Shown here: in pieces, positions 1-4,980 of the stretch | How positions within the stretch are numbered: the first letter of the stretch is position 1 | Layout of the letters: the number at the start of each line of letters is the position of its first letter | Assembly: GCA_028869035.1 (NCBI GenBank) | Contig: JAGWTL010000068.1 | Span: 1-11,028 of the forward strand | DNA length: 11,028 nt | Reading direction: 5' to 3' | Origin: Burkholderiales bacterium | Lineage (GTDB): Bacteria; Pseudomonadota; Gammaproteobacteria; Burkholderiales; Burkholderiaceae_C | The notes under the pieces: generated by a model | The model's input: the letters and a program-made list of their open reading frames with translations, nothing else | What the model was told of the DNA's origin: nothing | Databases searched by the model: none | Program-made: the position numbers and the translations under genes

Positions 1-20
1 CCCTGCCGAGGACACACACC

Positions 21-1442
21 ATGGGACGCACCCTTTACGACAAGATCTGGGACGAGCACGTCGTCCACACCGAGGAAGACGGCACCGCCGTCCTCTACAT
101 CGACCGCCATCTGGTCCATGAAGTCACCAGCCCGCAGGCCTTTGAAGGCCTGCGCCAGGCCGGCCGCAAGGTCTGGCGCGTGAGCTCCATCGTGGCCACC
201 GCCGACCACAACACCCCGACCACGGGCTGGAACCTGGGCTACGACGGTATCGCCGACCCGATCAGCAAGGAACAGATCACCACGCTGGACGCCAACATCA
301 AGGAGTCCGGCGCCGCCGCCTTCTTCCCCTTCCTGTCCAAGCGCCAGGGCATCGTGCACGTGATCGGCCCCGAGAACGGCGCCACCCTGCCGGGCATGAC
401 GGTCGTCTGCGGTGACAGCCACACCTCCACCCACGGCGCCTTCGGCGCGCTGGCCCACGGCATCGGCACCAGCGAGGTCGAGCATGTGATGGCCACGCAG
501 ACCCTGCTGGCCAAGAAGGCCAGGAACATGCTCATCAAGGTCGAGGGCCAAGTGGCCCGCGGCGTCACCGCCAAGGACATCGTGCTGGCGATCATTGGAA
601 AAATCGGAACAGCAGGAGGCACGGGCTACACCATCGAGTTCGCGGGCTCGGCCATCCGCGCCCTGTCCATGGAAGGCCGCATGACGGTCTGCAACATGGC
701 CATCGAAGGGGGCGCGCGCGCCGGCCTGGTGGCCGTGGACGAGAAGACCATCGAGTACGTCCGTGGTCGCCCGCTCTCCCCGACGGGCGTGGAATGGGAG
801 CAGGCCGTTGCCTACTGGAAGGGCCTGCAGTCCGACCCGGACGCGAAGTTCGACACCGTGGTCGAACTCGACGCCACGCAGATCCTGCCGCAAGTCACCT
901 GGGGCACCTCGCCCGAAATGGTGCTGGGCATCGACGGCCGTGTGCCCGATCCGGACAAGGAAAAGGACGCCAACAAGCGCGGCGCCATCGAACGCGCCCT
1001 CACCTACATGGGCCTGGAGCCCGGCAAGCCGCTGGCCGACATCACCATCGACAAGGTCTTCATCGGCTCCTGCACCAACAGCCGCATCGAGGACATGCGC
1101 GAGGCCGCCACCGTGATCAAGAAGCTGGGCCAGAAGGTCGCCAAGGACGTCAAGCTGGCGCTCGTGGTGCCCGGCTCGGGCCAGGTCAAGGAACAGGCCG
1201 AGCGCGAAGGCCTGGACCAGATCTTCAAGGCCGCGGGCTTCGAATGGCGTGAACCCGGCTGCTCCATGTGCCTGGCCATGAACGCCGACCGCCTGGAGCC
1301 CGGCGAGCGCTGCGCCTCCACCAGCAACCGCAACTTCGAAGGGCGCCAGGGCGCCGGTGGCCGCACCCACCTGGTCAGCCCGGCCATGGCCGCCGCCGCT
1401 GCCGTGCACGGCCACTTTGTCGACATCCGCAAGTTCTCCTGA
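21..1442 (+). CDS. leuC: 3-isopropylmalate dehydratase large subunit
   Basis: This is the large subunit of the LeuCD isomerase, which converts 2-isopropylmalate to 3-isopropylmalate in cytoplasmic leucine synthesis. The 473-residue length is normal for bacterial LeuC. It shows the aconitase-family 4Fe-4S ligands: Cys351 in GSCTNSR, and Cys414 and Cys417 in PGCSMC. The N-terminal motif GDSHTSTHGAFGALAHGIG is typical of the family. The ATG is supported by a GAGGA at 8-12, eight bases upstream, and by an N-terminus (MGRTLYDKIWDEHVV) that matches the usual LeuC start. leuD follows after 155 nt. Residues 192-199 are encoded by a run of codons that are rare for this genome (see findings). The upstream promoter lies outside the window. 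Confidence 0.98.
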   Translation: MGRTLYDKIWDEHVVHTEEDGTAVLYIDRHLVHEVTSPQAFEGLRQAGRKVWRVSSIVATADHNTPTTGWNLGYDGIADPISKEQITTLDANIKESGAAAFFPFLSKRQGIVHVIGPENGATLPGMTVVCGDSHTSTHGAFGALAHGIGTSEVEHVMATQTLLAKKARNMLIKVEGQVARGVTAKDIVLAIIGKIGTAGGTGYTIEFAGSAIRALSMEGRMTVCNMAIEGGARAGLVAVDEKTIEYVRGRPLSPTGVEWEQAVAYWKGLQSDPDAKFDTVVELDATQILPQVTWGTSPEMVLGIDGRVPDPDKEKDANKRGAIERALTYMGLEPGKPLADITIDKVFIGSCTNSRIEDMREAATVIKKLGQKVAKDVKLALVVPGSGQVKEQAEREGLDQIFKAAGFEWREPGCSMCLAMNADRLEPGERCASTSNRNFEGRQGAGGRTHLVSPAMAAAAAVHGHFVDIRKFS

Positions 1443-1597
1443 AGCATGAAGCTCCCCCCCGCAGCTTGCCCACTTCGTGTGGCCGCTTCCCCCCTCAAGG
1501 GGGCAACGCCATTGGCCCGGCAAAGCCGGTTCCACGGCGTTCCCCGGTACGACCACTTTATGCGTCGCAGTTCGTGCAACGCAGAACGGAGCATCAA
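1443..1597. repeat. Intergenic dispersed repeat between leuC and leuD
   Basis: This 155-nt gap has no gene. It contains a C-run (1453-1460), then a hairpin CCCCCT-CA-AGGGGG (1490-1503), then a second hairpin CCGGC-AAA-GCCGG (1517-1529). The stretch from about 1450 to 1540 resembles, from memory, a short palindromic repeat scattered between genes in Comamonadaceae genomes. There is no U-tract after either stem, so it does not look like an intrinsic terminator. It may form stable RNA structure in the leuC-leuD transcript. The exact repeat ends cannot be set from a single copy. Confidence 0.6.
1588..1591 (+). promoter_or_regulatory. Ribosome binding site that fixes the leuD start
   Basis: GGAG lies six bases before the ATG at 1598. 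The reading frame stays open far upstream into leuC and across the repeat, so this site, together with the conserved MNKFTVHKG N-terminus, decides the start. Confidence 0.8.
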
Positions 1598-2245
1598 ATG
1601 AACAAGTTCACCGTGCACAAAGGCCTCGTGGCCCCCATGGACCGCGAGAACGTCGACACCGACGCCATCATCCCCAAGCAGTTCCTGAAGTCGATCCGCA
1701 AGACGGGCTTCGGCCCCAACCTCTTCGACGAATGGCGTTACCTGGACCCCGGCTACCCGGGCCAGGACCCGGCCGCTCGCCGCCCCAACCCGGACTTCGT
1801 GCTGAACCAGCCGCGCTACCAAGGCGCCTCCGTGCTGCTGGCGCGCAAGAACTTCGGCTGCGGCTCCTCGCGCGAGCACGCGCCCTGGGCGCTGGACCAG
1901 TACGGCTTTCGTGCCCTGATCGCGCCCAGCTTCGCCGACATCTTCTTCAACAACTGCTTCAAGAACGGCCTGTTGCCCATCGTGCTGCCCGAAGCCGTGG
2001 TGGCCCGGCTGTTTGACGAGTGCACGGCCTTCCCCGGCTACACCCTGACCATCGACCTGGAGCGCCAGGTGGTGATCATGGCGCAGGGCGAGGAGCTGCC
2101 CTTCGACGTGCAGCCCTTCCGCAAGTACTGCCTGCTCAACGGTTTCGACGACATCGGCCTGACCCTGCGCCACAAGGACAAGATCGCGGCTTTCGAAGCC
2201 GAACGCCTCGCAAAAAAGCCCTGGCTCGCCCATACGATGCAATAA
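1598..2245 (+). CDS. leuD: 3-isopropylmalate dehydratase small subunit
   Basis: This is the small (swivel-domain) subunit that pairs with LeuC to isomerise 2-isopropylmalate to 3-isopropylmalate. At 215 residues it has the usual length for the proteobacterial form. The substrate-recognition segment FGCGSSREHAPWAL (about residues 86-99) is intact, and it is followed by the conserved FADIFFNNCFKNGLLPI block. The start at ATG 1598 has a GGAG six bases upstream. Longer in-frame extensions would include the dispersed repeat and part of leuC read out of frame, so I reject them. It sits between leuC and leuB and is probably cotranscribed with both, although palindromic repeats separate it from each neighbour. 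Confidence 0.97.
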   Translation: MNKFTVHKGLVAPMDRENVDTDAIIPKQFLKSIRKTGFGPNLFDEWRYLDPGYPGQDPAARRPNPDFVLNQPRYQGASVLLARKNFGCGSSREHAPWALDQYGFRALIAPSFADIFFNNCFKNGLLPIVLPEAVVARLFDECTAFPGYTLTIDLERQVVIMAQGEELPFDVQPFRKYCLLNGFDDIGLTLRHKDKIAAFEAERLAKKPWLAHTMQ

Positions 2246-2248
2246 CAC

Positions 2249-2310
2249 CCCGTTCGGGCTGAGCCTGTCGAAGCCCTCACGCGCCCTTCGACCAAGCTCA
2301 GGGCGAACAG
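2249..2310. repeat. Imperfect palindromic repeat between leuD and leuB
   Basis: The two arms are 2249-2276 and 2282-2310. Each contains the core GTTCG..CTGAGC..TCGAAG on one strand or the other, with about 19 of 24 positions matching, a one-base bulge and paired GG/CC mismatches. The loop is about five bases. This type of arm (TTCGACAAGCTCAGGGCGAAC-like) is, from memory, a widespread intergenic palindrome in beta- and some gammaproteobacteria. A CTTTT at 2313-2317 follows closely, but the run is short. The structure could damp read-through or stabilise the leuCD mRNA 3' end; that role is inference. Confidence 0.7.
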
Positions 2311-2333
2311 ACCTTTTAGCAAGAAAGAGATAA

Positions 2334-3404
2334 ATGAAAATCGCAGTTCTGCCGGGTGACGGCATCGGTACCGAAATCGTGGCCGAGGCCGTCAAGGTCC
2401 TCCAGGCACTCGACCTGAAGTTCGAGATGGAAACCGCCCCCGTGGGCGGCGCGGCCTACGAGGCTGCGGGCCACCCGCTGCCCGAGTCCACGCTGAACCT
2501 GGCCAAGGCGTCCGACGCCATCCTCTTCGGCGCCGTGGGCGACTGGAAGTACGACAAGCTCGAGCGCGCGCTGCGCCCCGAGCAGGCCATCCTCGGCCTG
2601 CGCAAGCACCTGGGCCTGTTCGCCAACTTCCGCCCGGCGCTGTGCTACCCGCAGCTCACCCATGCCTCGAGCCTGAAGCCCGAGCTGGTGGCCGGCCTGG
2701 ACATCCTCATCATCCGCGAGCTGACCGGCGACATCTACTTCGGCCAGCCGCGCGGCCGCCGCACCGCCGTGGACGGCCACTTCCCCGGTGCCGAAGAAGC
2801 CTTCGACACCATGCGCTACAGCCGCCCCGAGATCGAACGCATCGCCCACGTCGCCTTCCAGGCGGCGCGCAAGCGCAGCAAACGCGTGACCAGCGTGGAC
2901 AAAGCCAACGTCTTGGAGACTTTCCAGTTCTGGAAAGACGTGATGACCGAAGTCGGCCAGCAATACCCCGACGTGGAGCTGCAGCACATGTACGTGGACA
3001 ACGCGGCCATGCAACTCGTCAAGGCGCCCAAGGCGTTTGACGTGATCGTCACCGGCAATATGTTTGGCGACATCCTCTCGGACGAAGCCTCCATGCTCAC
3101 CGGCTCGATTGGCATGCTCCCCTCGGCATCGCTGAATGCCAAAAACCAGGGCCTGTACGAACCGAGCCACGGCAGCGCACCGGATATCGCCGGCAAAGGT
3201 GTGGCCAACCCGCTGGCCACCATCCTCAGCGCCGCGATGATGCTGCGCTTCAGCCTGAACCAGGAAGCCGCCGCCCAGCGCATTGAGGCCGCCGTGCAAA
3301 GCGTGCTGGCCCAAGGCCTGCGCACGCCGGATATCTACAGCGCAGGCACCACCAAGGTGGGCACAGCGCAGATGGGGGATGCGGTGGTGACGGCACTGGG
3401 CTAA
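2334..3404 (+). CDS. leuB: 3-isopropylmalate dehydrogenase
   Basis: This enzyme oxidises and decarboxylates 3-isopropylmalate with NAD+ and divalent metal, giving the precursor of 2-oxoisocaproate for leucine. The 356-residue length is typical. Visible family features are the N-terminal LPGDGIG, the substrate arginines in RELTGDIYFG (Arg128, with Tyr135), the catalytic Lys190 in SVDKANVL, the metal-binding aspartates Asp222 (YVDNAAMQL), Asp246 and Asp250 (GDILSDEASM), and the NAD-binding stretch EPSHGSAPDIAGKG. The start ATG 2334 is preceded by an A/G-rich stretch (AAGAAAGAGA, 2321-2330) that serves as a modest ribosome binding site. It lies 88 nt after leuD, behind a palindromic repeat. A 7-bp GC hairpin lies just past the stop. 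Confidence 0.98.
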   Translation: MKIAVLPGDGIGTEIVAEAVKVLQALDLKFEMETAPVGGAAYEAAGHPLPESTLNLAKASDAILFGAVGDWKYDKLERALRPEQAILGLRKHLGLFANFRPALCYPQLTHASSLKPELVAGLDILIIRELTGDIYFGQPRGRRTAVDGHFPGAEEAFDTMRYSRPEIERIAHVAFQAARKRSKRVTSVDKANVLETFQFWKDVMTEVGQQYPDVELQHMYVDNAAMQLVKAPKAFDVIVTGNMFGDILSDEASMLTGSIGMLPSASLNAKNQGLYEPSHGSAPDIAGKGVANPLATILSAAMMLRFSLNQEAAAQRIEAAVQSVLAQGLRTPDIYSAGTTKVGTAQMGDAVVTALG

Positions 3405-3415
3405 CCGGCTCCAAA

Positions 3416-3438
3416 ACCCGGCGGGTCGTCTGCCGGGT
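3416..3438 (+). other. GC-rich 7-bp hairpin just after leuB
   Basis: ACCCGGC (3416-3422) pairs with GCCGGGT (3432-3438) around a nine-base loop, 11 nt after the leuB stop. No U-tract follows, so it is not a standard intrinsic terminator. It could mark the leuB mRNA end, or act at DNA level because it overlaps the expected -35 region of the asd leader promoter. Confidence 0.4.
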
Positions 3439-3448
3439 GAAATTCACC
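3436..3448. promoter_or_regulatory. Perfect 13-bp palindrome, candidate operator
   Basis: GGTGAA-A-TTCACC is a perfect inverted repeat with one central base. It lies immediately upstream of the TACAAT -10 box and inside the expected promoter spacer. This placement fits a dimeric regulator binding site. No regulator can be named from the sequence, and a chance palindrome of this size is possible. Confidence 0.4.
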
Positions 3449-3454
3449 ATCCAG

Positions 3455-3460
3455 TACAAT
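3455..3460 (+). promoter_or_regulatory. Candidate -10 box of the asd leader promoter
   Basis: TACAAT matches five of six bases of the sigma70 -10 consensus. No good -35 hexamer is seen at normal spacing (around 3430-3437 the sequence is GC-rich), so the promoter may be weak or activator-dependent. The expected transcription start, 7-9 bases downstream, falls at 3467-3469. This is on or just before the leader ORF ATG, so the transcript would be leaderless or almost so. Confidence 0.5.
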
Positions 3461-3468
3461 CCAGCCCC

Positions 3469-3570
3469 ATGCTCGCCGCTTGCCCGTTCGCATTGAACCC
3501 CACATCCGCCACCCTGGCCGATGTAGCAACGCGCGCAAGCACCACCAAAACCACGACCATTAAGGGCTGA
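3469..3570 (+). CDS. Threonine-rich leader peptide upstream of asd
   Basis: This is a 33-codon ORF. Codons 25-32 (3541-3564) read ACC ACC AAA ACC ACG ACC ATT AAG, giving Thr-Thr-Lys-Thr-Thr-Thr-Ile-Lys, then Gly and TGA. Thr, Lys and Ile are all end products of the aspartate pathway that branches at the product of Asd, the gene downstream. A cluster of control codons at the end of a short ORF, followed by competing hairpins and a U-tract, is the layout of ribosome-mediated attenuators such as thrL. No Shine-Dalgarno precedes the ATG, but the -10 box position implies leaderless initiation. The in-frame TTG at 3493 is the only alternative start and also lacks a binding site. The peptide itself is probably not functional. 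The call is inference from layout and codon content. Confidence 0.72.
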   Translation: MLAACPFALNPTSATLADVATRASTTKTTTIKG

Positions 3571-3574
3571 TCCA

Positions 3575-3645
3575 GCTCCGGTTCGTCGTGCGCCCTCCCT
3601 GGCCAGACGAGCCGGGGCAAAACAGTCTGGTCTGCACTGTTTTTT
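3575..3645 (+). promoter_or_regulatory. Attenuator region with mutually exclusive hairpins before asd
   Basis: Three pairings can be read directly. (A) GCTCCGGTTCGTC (3575-3587) pairs with GACGAGCCGGGGC (3606-3618), 13 bp with two G-U pairs. (B) GGCCAGAC (3601-3608) pairs with GTCTGGTC (3625-3632), 8 bp, optionally extended by GTGC (3588-3591) with GCAC (3634-3637) next to the U-tract. (C) AAAACAGT (3619-3626) pairs with ACTGTTTT (3636-3643). B excludes both A and C. The 5' arm of A starts five bases after the leader stop codon, so a ribosome finishing the peptide would cover it, while one stalled on the Thr codons would leave it free. If B is the terminator, stalling favours A and gives read-through when Thr is scarce, the expected direction. 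Which stem terminates is not settled. Confidence 0.6.
3619..3645 (+). terminator. Possible intrinsic terminator of the asd attenuator
   Basis: The AAAACAGT/ACTGTTTT stem ends in a run of six T (3640-3645), the only long T-run in the gap. The stem is AT-rich and weak, so the stronger stem ending at 3632-3637 may be the true terminator arm. In either case the T-run is the likely release site, 21 bases before the asd start. Confidence 0.45.
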
Positions 3646-3653
3646 AACTTGAT

Positions 3654-3658
3654 AGGGG
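3654..3658 (+). promoter_or_regulatory. asd ribosome binding site
   Basis: AGGGG lies seven bases before the ATG at 3666, downstream of and separate from the hairpin region. This argues for control of transcription rather than of translation start. Confidence 0.75.
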
Positions 3659-3665
3659 CGTTGAA

Positions 3666-4796
3666 ATGAGCAAGTTGGTAGGACTCGTCGGCTGGCGCGG
3701 CATGGTCGGCTCGGTGTTGATGGACCGCATGGCCGAAGAAAAAGACTTCGATTTGATCGAGCCGCTGTTCTTCTCCACGTCGAATGCCGGCGGCAAGGCC
3801 CCCGCACAGGCCAGGAACGAGGCCGCGCTGCAAGACGCTTTCAACATCGACGCCCTCAAGCGCTGCGAAATCATCATCACGGCCCAAGGGGGCGACTACA
3901 CGAACGAGGTCTACCCCAAGCTGCGCGCTGCAGGCTGGGCTGGCCACTGGATCGACGCCGCATCCGCCCTGCGCATGGAGAAGAACGCCGTCATCGTGCT
4001 GGACCCGGTGAACATGCCCGTGATCAAGAACGCCTTGGCGCGGGGCGGCAAGGACTGGATCGGCGGCAACTGCACGGTCAGTTGCATGCTGATGGGAGTG
4101 GGCGCGCTCTACAAGGCAGGGCTCGTGGAGTGGATGAGCACGCAGACCTACCAGGCTGCCTCGGGCGGCGGCGCCCAGCACATGCGCGAGCTGCTGACGC
4201 AGTACGGCACGCTGAACGCCGAGGTCAAGGCGCTGCTGGACGACCCCAAGAGCGCCATTCTGGAGATCGACCGCAAGGTCATCGCCAAGCAACGTGCGCT
4301 CACCAGCGCCGAAACGGCCAACTTCGGCGTGCCCCTGGGTGGCAGCCTGATTCCCTGGATCGACAAAGACCTCGGCGACGGCATGTCCAAGGAAGAGTGG
4401 AAGGGCATGGCCGAGACGAACAAGATTCTGGGCATGGGCGAGGGCTTCGACTCCGCTGCGATTCCCGTCGATGGCTTCTGCGTGCGCGTGGGGGCCATGC
4501 GCTGCCACAGCCAGGCACTGACCTTCAAGCTGAAGAAAGACGTCCCCGTGGCCGATATTGAAGCCATGATCGCGGCCGACAACGAATGGGTGCAGGTGGT
4601 GCCCAACACCCGCGAAGCCACCATCAAGGCTCTCACGCCTGTGGCCGTCACCGGCACGATGCAGATTCCCGTGGGCCGCATCCGCAAGCTGGCCATGGGG
4701 CCGGAATACGTTGGAGCATTCACCGTCGGCGACCAGCTTTTGTGGGGTGCGGCCGAGCCGCTGCGGCGTATGCTGCGCATCCTGCTGGATGCCTGA
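3666..4796 (+). CDS. asd: Aspartate-semialdehyde dehydrogenase
   Basis: Asd reduces aspartyl-4-phosphate to aspartate 4-semialdehyde with NADPH, the branch point to lysine and diaminopimelate, threonine, methionine and isoleucine. The 376-residue protein is of the Gram-negative (E. coli-like) type. It shows the NADP-binding loop GLVGWRGMVGS (residues 6-16), the catalytic Cys136 in GGNCTVSCMLMG, and Arg274 and His281 in VRVGAMRCHSQA. The C-terminal LLWGAAEPLRRMLRIL is also typical. The ATG has AGGGG seven bases upstream and MSKLVGLVGWRGMVG is the family N-terminus. It is preceded by a Thr-rich leader ORF and hairpins, so attenuation by pathway end products is likely (inference). A 184-nt gap with a promoter separates it from fimV, so it may be transcribed as a single gene or with some read-through. 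Confidence 0.98.
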   Translation: MSKLVGLVGWRGMVGSVLMDRMAEEKDFDLIEPLFFSTSNAGGKAPAQARNEAALQDAFNIDALKRCEIIITAQGGDYTNEVYPKLRAAGWAGHWIDAASALRMEKNAVIVLDPVNMPVIKNALARGGKDWIGGNCTVSCMLMGVGALYKAGLVEWMSTQTYQAASGGGAQHMRELLTQYGTLNAEVKALLDDPKSAILEIDRKVIAKQRALTSAETANFGVPLGGSLIPWIDKDLGDGMSKEEWKGMAETNKILGMGEGFDSAAIPVDGFCVRVGAMRCHSQALTFKLKKDVPVADIEAMIAADNEWVQVVPNTREATIKALTPVAVTGTMQIPVGRIRKLAMGPEYVGAFTVGDQLLWGAAEPLRRMLRILLDA

Positions 4797-4818
4797 ACGG
4801 GTACAAAGCACGGTCAGG

Positions 4819-4859
4819 GCACGCGGCGCTCGTTGTGGCGAGGCAACAGCCCCGCGTGC
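4819..4859. other. Inverted repeat after asd
   Basis: GCACGCGG (4819-4826) is repeated inverted as CCGCGTGC (4852-4859) around a 25-base loop, soon after the asd stop. No U-tract follows. It might contribute to asd mRNA 3'-end structure, but the evidence is weak. The rest of the 4797-4906 stretch shows no gene. Confidence 0.3.
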
Positions 4860-4906
4860 TGGGAACCCTTCGGCTTGCCTGCCAGAAGCTTCCCCATTGC
4901 CTTAGC

Positions 4907-4935
4907 TTGTCACTGCAAAACATTGCTGCTATGGT
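4907..4935 (+). promoter_or_regulatory. Sigma70-type promoter for fimV
   Basis: TTGTCA (4907-4912) and TATGGT (4930-4935) are separated by exactly 17 bases. They match the consensus at five and four of six positions. The predicted start is near A4942, giving a 5' leader of about 39 nt before the ATG at 4981. This locally AT-richer stretch stands out from its GC-rich surroundings. The promoter probably also serves the tightly linked truA-trpFBA genes. Confidence 0.6.
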
Positions 4936-4980
4936 GCTTTTACCTATTTTCTATGCCGGAGCGGATTGGGCATTCAGACC

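Noticed and set aside
1268..1597. Upstream in-frame extension of leuD
   Set aside because: It would read leuC sequence in another frame and then the repeat. The ATG at 1598 has a binding site and the conserved N-terminus.
1443..1597. CRISPR or mobile element in the leuC-leuD gap
   Set aside because: There are no regular repeat-spacer units, transposase frame or target-site duplication, only short palindromes.
1004..2395. Long minus-strand open frame across leuC and leuD
   Set aside because: It lies opposite two well-supported genes, its low-complexity translation matches no family I know, and such antisense frames are common in GC-rich DNA.
2316..3314. Long minus-strand open frame opposite leuB
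   Set aside because: The composition is that of the reverse of a GC-rich gene, and leuB has complete catalytic motifs on the other strand.
3444..4811. Long minus-strand open frame opposite asd and its leader
   Set aside because: It has no recognisable domain and no ribosome binding site, and asd accounts for the coding signal.
4819..4868. Intrinsic terminator after asd
   Set aside because: An 8-bp inverted repeat is present but its loop is long and no T-run follows, so I list it only as an inverted repeat.
4966..4980. TTG start for fimV five codons before the chosen ATG
   Set aside because: It has a GGAG nearby but only four bases of spacing. I prefer the ATG at 4981 but cannot exclude it.
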